A DNA stretch of 64,000 nt, taken from assembly GCF_039523755.1 (NCBI RefSeq), contig NZ_BAAAFX010000014.1, positions 167,959 through 231,958 of the forward strand, in the 5' to 3' direction. Positions 17,643 through 26,364 of the stretch are shown in pieces. The stretch is from Tatumella terrea (GTDB taxonomy: Bacteria > Pseudomonadota > Gammaproteobacteria > Enterobacterales > Enterobacteriaceae). Made by a program: the position numbers and the translations under genes. Position 1 is the stretch's first letter; each line of letters begins with the position of its first letter. The notes beneath the pieces are model-generated. The model was not told the origin of the DNA, made no database searches, and worked only from the letters and a program-made list of their open reading frames with translations.

Positions 17643-18389
17643 CTAATGGTGGACAGCCCCGCGCAGAAAACTGCCCTGCGGTCGCTGGTAGAAGGGCGGA
17701 ATGTGGGCGACAAAAAAGTGGCTGACGCCGGACGACGGGTCACTGATCTCACAGAAATCAATCAGGGCATTTTCCGGTAACGTGTCCATGGCCACATGGC
17801 CCGCCGCCTGAATAATTTCATCAAGATCCGCGCTGGCCTCAATACCAATCAGAAAATTACCCTCTGCCTGCGCATCTTCCCGACACCAGGCAATAAATGC
17901 CCGGCGCACCGGTTTATAGCGACTGAAAAGCTGTTTCAGAGAGTCTGTCAGGACCGACGGAGGATCTTCTGTCGCCGAGAGTAACAGGGTCTGCCCCTCG
18001 GCCGGAATACTGATTTCCCCCAGCGCATTCCCCTGCCCTCTGCACAGAGATCTCACCTCAGTGGCAGTAAAGACTTTGCTGCTTTTCAGTAAGGGGTTAA
18101 GGCACAGCGTATGGCCCGAAGTCATCGCGAACAGCTGACTCACGGGCAGCGTTACCGCCGTCAGGCCATCGCCCGCCACTTCTGTAAACGCGGCTTTCGT
18201 AGTAAAAAAAGGGATCACTGCGGTGCCATCAAGCTGCTGACGGTAGTCAGGATCGAATACCAGGGAAGCATCCGGGGCCGGTTTACCGGCAACCCAGACA
18301 TCCGACTGCATCAGTCGCCGGAAGAAGGCCGGCCGGTCTGCCGGACCCGTGGCCGCTTTTTCTAAAAGCTCGTCGAGGGAGAGTTCCAT
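17643..18389 (-). CDS. sseB: SseB family protein (enhanced serine sensitivity)
   Basis: ATG at 18389 gives 248 residues (E. coli SseB about 258), beginning MELSLDELLEKAATGPADRP; an in-frame upstream extension has no family support. An SseB N-terminal domain (about 15-125) is followed by the SseB C-terminal domain (about 140-245). Overexpression in E. coli causes serine sensitivity, but the biochemical role is unknown. It lies downstream of pepB, separated by a terminator. Confidence 0.9.
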   Translation of the reverse strand: MELSLDELLEKAATGPADRPAFFRRLMQSDVWVAGKPAPDASLVFDPDYRQQLDGTAVIPFFTTKAAFTEVAGDGLTAVTLPVSQLFAMTSGHTLCLNPLLKSSKVFTATEVRSLCRGQGNALGEISIPAEGQTLLLSATEDPPSVLTDSLKQLFSRYKPVRRAFIAWCREDAQAEGNFLIGIEASADLDEIIQAAGHVAMDTLPENALIDFCEISDPSSGVSHFFVAHIPPFYQRPQGSFLRGAVHH

Positions 18390-18403
18390 GATTGACCTGC
18401 CCT

Positions 18404-18431
18404 GAAAATAAAGGCAGGCCTGTGCCTGCCT
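18404..18431 (-). terminator. Intrinsic terminator of pepB
   Basis: On the minus strand AGGCAGGC-ACAG-GCCTGCCT (8-bp perfect stem) is followed by TTATTTTC, between the pepB stop and sseB. Confidence 0.75.
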
Positions 18432-18451
18432 CGCGAAAAAATCTGATGCTG

Positions 18452-19738
18452 TTATTTCAGCAACAGATTCGCCAGAGTACGCACGCCCAGCCCGGTCGCC
18501 CCGGCGGACCATTGTTCGACAGCCCCTTTACGATAGGTCGCAGAGCAGTCGATATGTAACCAGCCGTGCTGATAACCTTCGACAAAGTAAGAAAGGAAGG
18601 CCGCTGCACTGCTGGCACCGGCAGAATGTGACGGGCTGGCAATGTTATTGAGATCAGCAAAATTCGACGGCAGGTGCTGGCGATGGAACTCAGCCAGCGG
18701 CAGACGCCAGAACAATTCACCTTCGCGTGCGGCACTGTCCAGCAGCTCACCGGTCAGCGCATCGTCAAAGCTGAACAGCGCATGGTAATCATTACCCAGC
18801 GCCGTTTTCGCCGCACCGGTCAGGGTCGCCGCATCGATCAGCAGACGCGGTTTCAGCTTACTGGCATCGATAAGACCATCCGCCAGTACCAGACGCCCTT
18901 CCGCATCAGTATTCATGACCTCGACCGTCTTGCCATTACGGTAACGGATAATATCCCCCAGACGTAATGCCCCGCCACTGACCATGTTGTCTGCACAGCA
19001 TAAGATCAGTTTCACGCGTTTGTTCAGACCACGACTGATAGCCATCCCCAGCGCGCCGGTCAGCGTCGCAGCACCGCCCATATCCGCTTTCATCGAGTCC
19101 ATAAAGGTACTGCCTTTCAGGCTGTAACCCCCGGTATCAAATGTGATGCCTTTACCTACCAGACAGATGTCCACAGCTGCAGAATCATCCCCGGTCGGGT
19201 TAAAATCCAGGGTCAGTAACACCGGCGGGCGGCTTGAACCACGTCCGACCGTATGCAGGCCCATATACCCCTGTTCACGCAGATCTTCACCTTTCGTAAT
19301 ACGATAGGTCACGGCATCTCCGCCAAGGTCACTCAGCAGATCAATCGCCGCACTGGCCAGTTCTTCAGGCCCCAGGTCTTCGGCCGGCAGATTAATGACG
19401 TTTCTGACCCAGTCCACCACTTTCAGACGGTGTTGCAGCTCGGTTTTTTCGGCTTCGCTGAGGGCGGGCCAGTGCACATCGCGCTGCCCTTTCGGCGAGC
19501 GGAAGCCCTGCCAGAATGCCCAGCAACGTTCCAGATCCCACCCGTCACCGGTCAGTTCGACGGCACGGATCCCCTGCCCGTCAATTTTATGCGCTGCGCG
19601 CTGGATCACCGGTAACGCATCGTCGGCGGTGAGATGAATGGTCATGCCCTGATCGGTGCAGGAAAGAGTCGCATTTTCTCCCCAGCGGGCATCAGCAGCC
19701 TGCTGGCTGAGTCGGATTTGCATGGTGTGTGTGGTCAT
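18452..19738 (-). CDS. pepB: Peptidase B (leucyl aminopeptidase family M17)
   Basis: Cytosolic hexameric metallo-aminopeptidase that trims oligopeptides and has broad N-terminal specificity. The 428 residues (E. coli 427) contain the M17 signature NTDAEGRL and the metal-binding stretches VGKGITFDTGGYSLKG and MKADMGGAAT. It starts 18 bases past iscX, so it is probably the tail of the isc transcript, as in E. coli. Confidence 0.97.
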   Translation of the reverse strand: MTTHTMQIRLSQQAADARWGENATLSCTDQGMTIHLTADDALPVIQRAAHKIDGQGIRAVELTGDGWDLERCWAFWQGFRSPKGQRDVHWPALSEAEKTELQHRLKVVDWVRNVINLPAEDLGPEELASAAIDLLSDLGGDAVTYRITKGEDLREQGYMGLHTVGRGSSRPPVLLTLDFNPTGDDSAAVDICLVGKGITFDTGGYSLKGSTFMDSMKADMGGAATLTGALGMAISRGLNKRVKLILCCADNMVSGGALRLGDIIRYRNGKTVEVMNTDAEGRLVLADGLIDASKLKPRLLIDAATLTGAAKTALGNDYHALFSFDDALTGELLDSAAREGELFWRLPLAEFHRQHLPSNFADLNNIASPSHSAGASSAAAFLSYFVEGYQHGWLHIDCSATYRKGAVEQWSAGATGLGVRTLANLLLK

Positions 19739-19756
19739 GACATCGCTCCTTAATTA

Positions 19757-19957
19757 TTACTCGTACTCGTCCATCCAGATTAGCAAAATTGCTTCGAGGA
19801 TCTTTTCATTGGAAGCCTCAGGATTATCATCAAAATCCTCAAGCTCACAGACCCAGCGATGTAAGTCGGTAAAACGGACGGTTTTCGGGTCAGTGTCGGG
19901 AAACTGATCGTAGAGAGCTTCGCCGATAGGCCGGCTGTCGGTCCATTTCAGTGACAT
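19757..19957 (-). CDS. iscX: IscX, iron-sulfur assembly adaptor
   Basis: A small acidic protein of 66 residues, the length of E. coli IscX, that binds IscS and ferrous iron and modulates cluster assembly. The N-terminal MSLKWTDSRPIGEALYD and the acidic Asp/Glu surface are conserved. Last isc gene, after fdx. Confidence 0.95.
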   Translation of the reverse strand: MSLKWTDSRPIGEALYDQFPDTDPKTVRFTDLHRWVCELEDFDDNPEASNEKILEAILLIWMDEYE

Positions 19958-19976
19958 AATTATTCCTCAGAAACAA

Positions 19977-20002
19977 CACGGGCCGGAATCCTCCGGCCCG
20001 TG
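19977..20002 (-). repeat. fdx-iscX intercistronic hairpin
   Basis: CACGGGCCGG and its exact complement form a 10-bp perfect stem with a 6-base loop between fdx and iscX. On the minus strand it is followed by TTGTTTC, so partial termination is possible, but it may only stabilise the upstream mRNA end. Confidence 0.6.
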
Positions 20003-20008
20003 CGGGGA

Positions 20009-20344
20009 TCAATGTTCCCGTGCGTGGTTAATGGTGTAACGCGGGAATTCAACCACCAGGTCTTCATCCGTCACACGCGCCTGACAGCTCAGGCGGCTGT
20101 CGGGCTCCAGGCCCCAGGCCTTATCCAGCATATCATCTTCATCTTCGCTGCTTTCTGCCAGTGAATCAAATCCTTCACGGACCACACAGTGGCAGGTCGT
20201 ACAGGCGCAGGATTTTTCGCAGGCATGTTCGACTTCAATACCATTGCGCAGCGCCACATCCAGGATAGTCTCTCCCGGGGTGGCATCATAGACACCGCCT
20301 TCCGGCAGCAGATCTTTATGGGGTAAAATTACAATCTTAGGCAT
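20009..20344 (-). CDS. fdx: ISC-type 2Fe-2S ferredoxin
   Basis: Electron donor for cluster assembly on IscU. 111 residues, as in E. coli. Cluster ligands are the three cysteines of CEKSCACTTC (42, 48, 51) and Cys87 in LSCQARV. Lies 2 bases after hscA. Confidence 0.97.
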   Translation of the reverse strand: MPKIVILPHKDLLPEGGVYDATPGETILDVALRNGIEVEHACEKSCACTTCHCVVREGFDSLAESSEDEDDMLDKAWGLEPDSRLSCQARVTDEDLVVEFPRYTINHAREH

Positions 20345-20346
20345 GC

Positions 20347-22197
20347 TTAAACCTCATCCACAGAGTGTCCGGTCAGCGCGCGACGGATAGAATTATCCAT
20401 ACGGCGTGCCGCAAACTCCTGAGTCACGTGATCCAAATGTTTTATTCCGGCAGCAATCTGCGCCTCATTATTATTTTCCAGCGAGTCACGCAGTGCCTGC
20501 TGTGCTTCGCGGATGGAATGCAGTTCCTGCTCTGAAAGGAGAGACTGGTCCTCACTCAGTGCACCTTCAAGACTTTCCAGTACCCGAAGTGCATCGACTT
20601 TTTTCTCTGCCAGCTGACGGGCTTCCACATCATCACGGGCATAGGTCATAGAGTCGGTGATCATGGTCGCGATTTCATTTTCAGTCAGCCCGTAGGACGG
20701 TTTAACCTGAATAGAGGCTTCCACGCCGGTAGATTTTTCCATCGCAGTGACACTCAGCAACCCGTCAGCATCCACCTGGAAGGTGACGCGGATATGTGCG
20801 CCACCGGCCGGTAATGCAGGAATGCCCCGTAATGCAAAACGGGCCAGAGAACGGCAATCGCTGACCAGCTCACGCTCTCCCTGAACCACGTGGATACTCA
20901 TCGCCGTCTGCCCGTCTTTAAAGGTGGTAAATTCCTGAGCACGTGCGACAGGGATAGTCGTGTTGCGCGGGATCACCTTTTCGGTCAGGCCACCCATGGT
21001 TTCCAGTCCCAGGGAAAGCGGGATCACATCCAGCAGCAGCATTTCACTGTCGGGTTTGTTGCCGGCCAGAATGTCGGCCTGGATGGCAGCGCCCAGCGCC
21101 ACGACGCGATCCGGGTCAATAGAGGTCAGAGGTTCACGGTCGAAGAACTCCCCCACACTCTGCCGTACAGCTGGCGTGCGGGTTGAGCCACCGACCATCA
21201 CCACTTCCATCACTTCATCGACACTGACACCCGCATCTTTCAGGGTCCGGCGACAGGCAACCAGTGTCTTTTTCAGCAGCGGTGCAATCAGGGCCGTAAA
21301 CTGTTCACGGGTTACCTCACCCTGCCAGCCTGCGACACGGACGGTCGTCGTTTCAGTTTCACTCAGCGCAATTTTAGCCGCCGTGGCAGCATCAAGGATT
21401 TCACGCTGAACACCGGCATCACTGACATCAGTGATACCGGCCTGCTGACTTATCCACTCCGCCAGCAATTGATCGAAATCATCGCCGCCGAGCGCGGAAT
21501 CCCCGCCGGTCGCGAGCACTTCAAACACGCCCCGGCTCAGACGCAGGACGGAAATATCGAACGTGCCGCCGCCTAAGTCATAGACGGCAATAATGCCTTC
21601 TTTGCCCGAGTCCAGACCATAGGCCACCGCCGCCGCGGTCGGTTCATTCAGCAGGCGCAGAACATGTAATCCGGCCAGCCGGGCCGCATCTTTGGTTCCC
21701 TGGCGCTGGGCATCATCGAAATAGGCCGGCACCGTGATAACCACACCGTCAAGTTCACCGCCCAGCGATTCCCGCGCGCGGTTCGCCAGCTCATGAAGAA
21801 TATCCCCGGACACGCGGATAGGATTTACCAAGCCTGACGGGGTTTCCATCATCGGTAAACCATTTTCACTGGCAGTAAACAGATATGGCAGATGCGGGTA
21901 ACGCTGGCGGATATCGGCCAGCGAACGGCCGATCAGGCGTTTGACTGAACTGAAGGTATGACGCGGGTCACGGGCTGCCTGAGCGCGGGCATCCCAGCCC
22001 ACACGGGTCTGCGTTGCCTGGTAGTGGACAACCGAGGGCAACAGATGCCGGCCTTTGTCATCTGGCAACGTTTCTGCCAGTCCGCTGCGGACTGTCGCGA
22101 CCAGAGAGTGGGTGGTTCCGAGGTCAATACCCGCCGCCAGCCTGCGCTGATGGGGGGCTGCGCTTAACCCGGGTTCACTGATTTGTAATAACGCCAT
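20347..22197 (-). CDS. hscA: Hsp70-type chaperone HscA
   Basis: Specialised Hsp70 that promotes release of Fe-S clusters from IscU with the J-protein HscB. ATG at 22197 gives 616 residues, the E. coli length (MALLQISEPGLSAAPHQRRL). The N-terminal ATPase domain shows GIDLGTTHSLVA, VYDLGGGTFDISVL and VGGSTRTPAVR; the substrate-binding domain starts near residue 390. Follows hscB by 14 bases. Confidence 0.98.
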   Translation of the reverse strand: MALLQISEPGLSAAPHQRRLAAGIDLGTTHSLVATVRSGLAETLPDDKGRHLLPSVVHYQATQTRVGWDARAQAARDPRHTFSSVKRLIGRSLADIRQRYPHLPYLFTASENGLPMMETPSGLVNPIRVSGDILHELANRARESLGGELDGVVITVPAYFDDAQRQGTKDAARLAGLHVLRLLNEPTAAAVAYGLDSGKEGIIAVYDLGGGTFDISVLRLSRGVFEVLATGGDSALGGDDFDQLLAEWISQQAGITDVSDAGVQREILDAATAAKIALSETETTTVRVAGWQGEVTREQFTALIAPLLKKTLVACRRTLKDAGVSVDEVMEVVMVGGSTRTPAVRQSVGEFFDREPLTSIDPDRVVALGAAIQADILAGNKPDSEMLLLDVIPLSLGLETMGGLTEKVIPRNTTIPVARAQEFTTFKDGQTAMSIHVVQGERELVSDCRSLARFALRGIPALPAGGAHIRVTFQVDADGLLSVTAMEKSTGVEASIQVKPSYGLTENEIATMITDSMTYARDDVEARQLAEKKVDALRVLESLEGALSEDQSLLSEQELHSIREAQQALRDSLENNNEAQIAAGIKHLDHVTQEFAARRMDNSIRRALTGHSVDEV

Positions 22198-22211
22198 AAC
22201 GAGCTTCCCGT

Positions 22212-22727
22212 TCAAAAATCCAGCAGTTTTTCTTCCAGCTTTTCTGCTTCGACCCGCAGTTTAGCGAGAAATCTTAGCTTACGCACGGTATCTGCCGCTT
22301 CCGGCCACTGCTGATCAGCAAACTGCTGACGCATCAGCTGACTGCGTTGCTTTTCCATGGAGTCCAGCCGATGGAAATAAGGCGTCAGTGCATCGCTATT
22401 ATTCTGCTGCTCAATGCGTTCGAGCTCTTCCCGCAGTTCGAGCTGTTCCATCAGAAAGGCCGTATCACGCAGGGTATGTTGTTCATTATTAATATCGAAC
22501 CCATGAAGTGACAACAGATATTCTGCCCGGGAAAGAGGCTTTCGCAGGGCCTGGTAGCCCTGATTGATGGTTGCGGCATGCTGCAAGGCCTTCAGCCGTT
22601 CGGCTTCCGGGGCGGTCGCAAACCTGTCAGGATGGTACTGACGCTGCAGAGACTGAAACTTGTCAGACAGCGCTGTCGTGTCAAGTTCGAAAGATTCTGG
22701 CAAATCAAACAGGGTAAAATAATTCAT
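22212..22727 (-). CDS. hscB: Fe-S cluster co-chaperone HscB
   Basis: J-domain co-chaperone that delivers IscU to HscA. ATG at 22727 gives 171 residues, as in E. coli. The J-domain HPD motif is at residues 32-34 (QYHPDRF), followed by a C-terminal three-helix IscU-binding domain. It begins 77 bases after iscA, and that gap holds a canonical terminator (separate entry). Confidence 0.97.
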   Translation of the reverse strand: MNYFTLFDLPESFELDTTALSDKFQSLQRQYHPDRFATAPEAERLKALQHAATINQGYQALRKPLSRAEYLLSLHGFDINNEQHTLRDTAFLMEQLELREELERIEQQNNSDALTPYFHRLDSMEKQRSQLMRQQFADQQWPEAADTVRKLRFLAKLRVEAEKLEEKLLDF

Positions 22728-22750
22728 AACCGGTCCGAAGCGTGGAATTA

Positions 22751-22779
22751 ATAAAAAAAACGCCCCAGCAGGCTGGGGC
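22751..22779 (-). terminator. Canonical intrinsic terminator inside the isc operon
   Basis: On the minus strand GCCCCAGCCTGCTGGGGC (7-bp perfect stem) is followed by GTTTTTTTTA. It lies between iscA and hscB in an otherwise contiguous operon, so it should reduce hscBA-fdx-iscX expression relative to iscRSUA. Confidence 0.85.
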
Positions 22780-22804
22780 AGATATTCAGAGTATGATACA
22801 GAGA

Positions 22805-23128
22805 TTATACGTTGAAACTCTCGCCGCAACCGCACTCGTCTTTCACATTAGGATTGTTGAATTTAAAGCCTTCATTCAGGCCTTCTTTTACAAAATCCAG
22901 TTCTGTACCATCGAGGTAGACAAGGCTTTTGCCATCAACAACGACTCTGACGCCCTTCTCTTCAAACACAGTATCTTCAGGATGGGGTTCGTCCACAAAT
23001 TCGAGAACATAAGCCATGCCCGAACAACCTGATGTTCTGACACCTAACCGTAAACCGTAACCGGAACCACGATTCGCCAGAAAAGAACTGACGCGGGCTG
23101 CCGCTGAATCGCTCAGGGAAATCGCCAT
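22805..23128 (-). CDS. iscA: A-type Fe-S carrier IscA
   Basis: Carries iron or Fe-S clusters to target apoproteins. 107 residues with the three conserved cysteines Cys35 (TSGCSG), Cys99 and Cys101 (DECGCGESF). Placed 13 bases after iscU. Confidence 0.97.
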   Translation of the reverse strand: MAISLSDSAAARVSSFLANRGSGYGLRLGVRTSGCSGMAYVLEFVDEPHPEDTVFEEKGVRVVVDGKSLVYLDGTELDFVKEGLNEGFKFNNPNVKDECGCGESFNV

Positions 23129-23141
23129 CTCTCACCCTCGC

Positions 23142-23528
23142 TTACTTGTCGGTTTTCTTACTCTTATAGTCAGCAATTGCTGCTTTAATCGCATCTTCAG
23201 CCAGGATAGAACAGTGGATTTTGACTGGCGGTAATTCCAGCTCTTCCGCGATCTGCATGTTGGAAATGCTCTGCGCTTCATCCAGAGACTTCCCTTTTAC
23301 CCATTCAGTGATCAGTGAGCTGGAAGCAATAGCTGAACCACATCCGTAAGTTTTGAAACGGGCATCTTCGATAATCCCGGTATCACTGACCTTGATCTGC
23401 AGTTTCATTACGTCGCCACAGGCAGGTGCACCCACCATGCCGCTACCGATGTTCGGATCAGTATTATCAAACGAACCAACGTTACGTGGGTTTTCGTAGT
23501 GATCGATTACTTTTTCGCTGTAAGCCAT
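23142..23528 (-). CDS. iscU: Fe-S cluster scaffold IscU
   Basis: Scaffold on which 2Fe-2S and 4Fe-4S clusters are built from sulfur supplied by IscS. ATG at 23528 gives 128 residues, as in E. coli. Ligands Cys37 (APACGD), Cys63 (TYGCGSA) and Cys106 (KIHCSIL) and the HscA-recognition motif LPPVK are present. Confidence 0.98.
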   Translation of the reverse strand: MAYSEKVIDHYENPRNVGSFDNTDPNIGSGMVGAPACGDVMKLQIKVSDTGIIEDARFKTYGCGSAIASSSLITEWVKGKSLDEAQSISNMQIAEELELPPVKIHCSILAEDAIKAAIADYKSKKTDK

Positions 23529-23550
23529 TTTTTTATTCTCCTGAAGACTA

Positions 23551-24765
23551 TTAGTGATGCGCCCATTCAATGCTATTCAAATCCACACCCGCTTTAAACA
23601 TTTCCCACAACGGAGAAAGGTCACGCAGACGGCCGATAGATTTGCGTACCAGATCAATGGCGTAGTCGATCTCTTCTTCAGTCGTAAAACGTCCTAAAGA
23701 GAAACGAATCGAACTGTGAGCCAGTTCATCGTTCATTCCCAGGGCACGCAGCACATAAGAAGGTTCCAGACTGGCTGAGGTACAGGCAGAACCGGAAGAT
23801 ACAGCCAGGTCTTTCAGGGCCATGATCAGTGATTCACCTTCAACGTAGTTAAAGCTGATGTTCAGGATATTCGGCGCACCGTTCTCCAGATCACCGTTTA
23901 AATACACCTCTTCCATATCCTTAACGCCATTCCACAGACGGTCACGAAGTACCCGCAGACGGGCCATTTCGCTGTCCATTTCTTCTTTCGCTATGCGGTA
24001 GGCTTCACCCATACCAACAATCTGATGCACGGCCAGTGTACCTGAGCGCATACCACGCTCATGACCGCCACCGTGCATCTGAGCTTCCAGACGAATACGT
24101 GGCTTACGGCGAACATAAAGTGCACCAATCCCTTTCGGTCCGTACAGTTTGTGCGCGGAGAAAGACATTAAATCAACTTTCAGCTGACTCAGGTCAATAG
24201 GGAGTTTACCGACGCTCTGCGTGGCATCAACATGGTAGATAATGCCGCGCGCACGGCACATTTCGCCGATCGCCGCGATATCCTGAACCACGCCAATTTC
24301 GTTATTCACATGCATGATTGACACCAGAATAGTGTCTTCACGCATGGCCGCTTCCAGCGCAGCCAGGTCAATAATACCGTTGGTCTGAGGCGTCAGGTAG
24401 GTCACTTCAAACCCTTCCCTTTCCAGCTGACGACAGGTATCCAGCACCGCTTTATGTTCAGTTTTACAGGTAATAATGTGCTTACCTTTCTTCTGATAAA
24501 ACTGTGCTGCCCCTTTGATAGCCAGGTTATCGGCTTCAGTGGCACCTGAGGTGAAAACGATTTCACGCGGGTCAGCGCCCACCAGCTCAGCAATCTGGTT
24601 GCGGGCAATATCAACTGCCTCTTCAGACTGCCAGCCAAACCGGTGAGAACGGGAAGCCGGGTTACCAAAAACCCCATCCAGAGTCAGGTACTGCATCATT
24701 TTCTCAGCAACGCGTGGATCCGCAGGCGTAGTCGCAGAGTAATCCAGATAAATCGGTAATTTCAT
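23551..24765 (-). CDS. iscS: Cysteine desulfurase IscS
   Basis: PLP enzyme that converts cysteine to alanine and passes persulfide sulfur to IscU, ThiI, TusA and others. 404 residues, the E. coli length. The PLP lysine is in SFSAHKLYGPKG, and the catalytic mobile-loop cysteine in SSGSACTSASLEPSYV. Confidence 0.98.
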   Translation of the reverse strand: MKLPIYLDYSATTPADPRVAEKMMQYLTLDGVFGNPASRSHRFGWQSEEAVDIARNQIAELVGADPREIVFTSGATEADNLAIKGAAQFYQKKGKHIITCKTEHKAVLDTCRQLEREGFEVTYLTPQTNGIIDLAALEAAMREDTILVSIMHVNNEIGVVQDIAAIGEMCRARGIIYHVDATQSVGKLPIDLSQLKVDLMSFSAHKLYGPKGIGALYVRRKPRIRLEAQMHGGGHERGMRSGTLAVHQIVGMGEAYRIAKEEMDSEMARLRVLRDRLWNGVKDMEEVYLNGDLENGAPNILNISFNYVEGESLIMALKDLAVSSGSACTSASLEPSYVLRALGMNDELAHSSIRFSLGRFTTEEEIDYAIDLVRKSIGRLRDLSPLWEMFKAGVDLNSIEWAHH

Positions 24766-24851
24766 TGCTCTTAAACTCCGTACATCACTTCAATGCAAAA
24801 TTTATGGTCGGACGGTCAAGGATCAGCCGGCCAATCACAGATTAATTATAA

Positions 24852-25352
24852 TTAGCTGTAGGCTCGCAGTTTGACGTCAATCGCCTCAGGGATACGGTTA
24901 TCACGGAAACGTCGGTTATCATTATTTTGACGGTCCGCTACCTTCAGAATGTCCTGGTTATTCACCAGTTCAGCCAGAGTAATATTATTCAGGAAGTCGC
25001 TGATGCGGTCGCTCAGATCGCGCCACAGCACGTGCGTCAGACAGCGTTCACCGCCCTGACACCCTTCTTTCCCCTGGCATTTAGTGGCATCGACAGACTC
25101 GTCAACCGCAGTAATGACAGTACCGACAGCGATTTCGCCGGCTTCTTTACCCAGTAAGTAACCCCCGCCTGGCCCGCGGACACTGGAGACCAGTCCGTTT
25201 TTACGCAGGCGGGAAAATAGCTGCTCAAGGTAGGAAAGAGAAATACCCTGACGTTCAGAAATATCGGCCAAAGGCACCGGGCCTTCATTGGAATGAAGTG
25301 CCACGTCCAACATGGCAGTGACAGCATAACGCCCTTTGGATGTCAGTCTCAT
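24852..25352 (-). CDS. iscR: Fe-S responsive transcription regulator IscR
   Basis: Rrf2-family repressor that carries a 2Fe-2S cluster and represses the isc operon when loaded. 166 residues (E. coli 162). The winged-helix domain occupies the first ~80 residues; cluster ligands Cys92, Cys98, Cys104 and His107 are all present. First gene of the operon, with two IscR type-1 sites upstream. Confidence 0.98.
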   Translation of the reverse strand: MRLTSKGRYAVTAMLDVALHSNEGPVPLADISERQGISLSYLEQLFSRLRKNGLVSSVRGPGGGYLLGKEAGEIAVGTVITAVDESVDATKCQGKEGCQGGERCLTHVLWRDLSDRISDFLNNITLAELVNNQDILKVADRQNNDNRRFRDNRIPEAIDVKLRAYS

Positions 25353-25419
25353 CGTTACACGACCTCGATCAGTATCCGGTTACCGGAGTGTTAATAAAGT
25401 TCATGAGAATAAGTCTGAC

Positions 25420-25444
25420 ATTCCCGAGTGATTTGGTCAACTAT
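25420..25444 (-). promoter_or_regulatory. Predicted IscR type-1 site, promoter-proximal
   Basis: Minus-strand sequence ATAGTTGACCAAATCACTCG plus GGAAT matches the type-1 consensus (ATASYYGACTRWWWYAGTCRRSTAT) at 22 of 25 positions. It includes a TTGACC -35-like hexamer, so binding would block the iscR promoter. It abuts the second site. Confidence 0.75.
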
Positions 25445-25469
25445 TTAACCGGGTAAATTACTCAGGTAT
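25445..25469 (-). promoter_or_regulatory. Predicted IscR type-1 site, distal
   Basis: Minus-strand ATACCTGAGTAATTTACCCG plus GTTAA fits the same consensus with more mismatches and directly abuts the proximal site, reproducing the tandem arrangement of the E. coli iscR promoter. Confidence 0.65.
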
Positions 25470-25506
25470 TTAACCTAACGTGTGCTGCCGGCCGCATCCC
25501 TTGCTA

Positions 25507-26244
25507 TCACTGGTTTTCCTTATCCTTTTTTTCGAAGGATGAGAGCATTCCGCGCAGAATATTAAGCTCATCACGCTCCGGGCGGGCGCGGGTAAACAGA
25601 CGACGCAGTTTACTCATGACCTGACCTGGCTGATCCTTACGAATAAAGCCACTGTTCAGCATCATCTTTTCCAGATGCACATAGAAACGTTCCAGGTCAT
25701 CCACCAGCGGATACGGTGATTCCGCATACTGAGGAGCCGGCTCTGCGGCTTCCTGCGCCTGCAGCCAGGCCATACGCACTTCATAGGCAATCAGCTGCAC
25801 GGCCATCGCCAGGTTCAGCGAGCTGTATTCCGGATTGGCCGGAATAGCCACATGGTAATGACACTTCTGTAATTCTTCGTTGGTCAGACCGACTCGCTCA
25901 CGGCCGAACACCAGTGCCACCGGAGCCTGCTGACCTTCTTCCACGCTTTTTACACCACACTCCCTGGCATCGAGCATCGGCCACGGCAATGAACGGGAGC
26001 GCGCACTGGTACCAACCACCAGGCTGCATCCGGCAATGGCTTCATCCAGTGAGTCCACAATCGAAGCATTACCGATCAAATCGCTGGCCCCGGCAGCCAG
26101 GGAAATGGCCTGGGAATCCGGTTTAATTAACGGATTGACCAGATAGAGATTCGAAAGACCCATGGTTTTCATGGCGCGGGCAACGGAGCCCATATTCCCA
26201 GTGTGAGAAGTCTCGACCAGGACAATACGAATATTCTGCAACAT
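25507..26244 (-). CDS. trmJ: tRNA (cytidine/uridine-32 2'-O)-methyltransferase TrmJ
   Basis: SPOUT-family enzyme that methylates ribose 2'-O of residue 32 in tRNAs. 245 residues (E. coli 246), starting MLQNIRIVLVETSHTGNMGS. The knotted SAM site shows LVFGRERVGLTNEEL and IPANPEYSSLNLAMAVQ. Upstream of iscR and divergent from suhB. Confidence 0.97.
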   Translation of the reverse strand: MLQNIRIVLVETSHTGNMGSVARAMKTMGLSNLYLVNPLIKPDSQAISLAAGASDLIGNASIVDSLDEAIAGCSLVVGTSARSRSLPWPMLDARECGVKSVEEGQQAPVALVFGRERVGLTNEELQKCHYHVAIPANPEYSSLNLAMAVQLIAYEVRMAWLQAQEAAEPAPQYAESPYPLVDDLERFYVHLEKMMLNSGFIRKDQPGQVMSKLRRLFTRARPERDELNILRGMLSSFEKKDKENQ

Positions 26245-26364
26245 AGATTGGAAGCCAGTGTAAAAATGTATAGGAGGATATTAACATAAAAAGAGACATT
26301 GTCTGAACACACTGCTATACTTCGAGCCGTTTTTTCGTTCTTTAACATCCAGTGGGAATAACTG

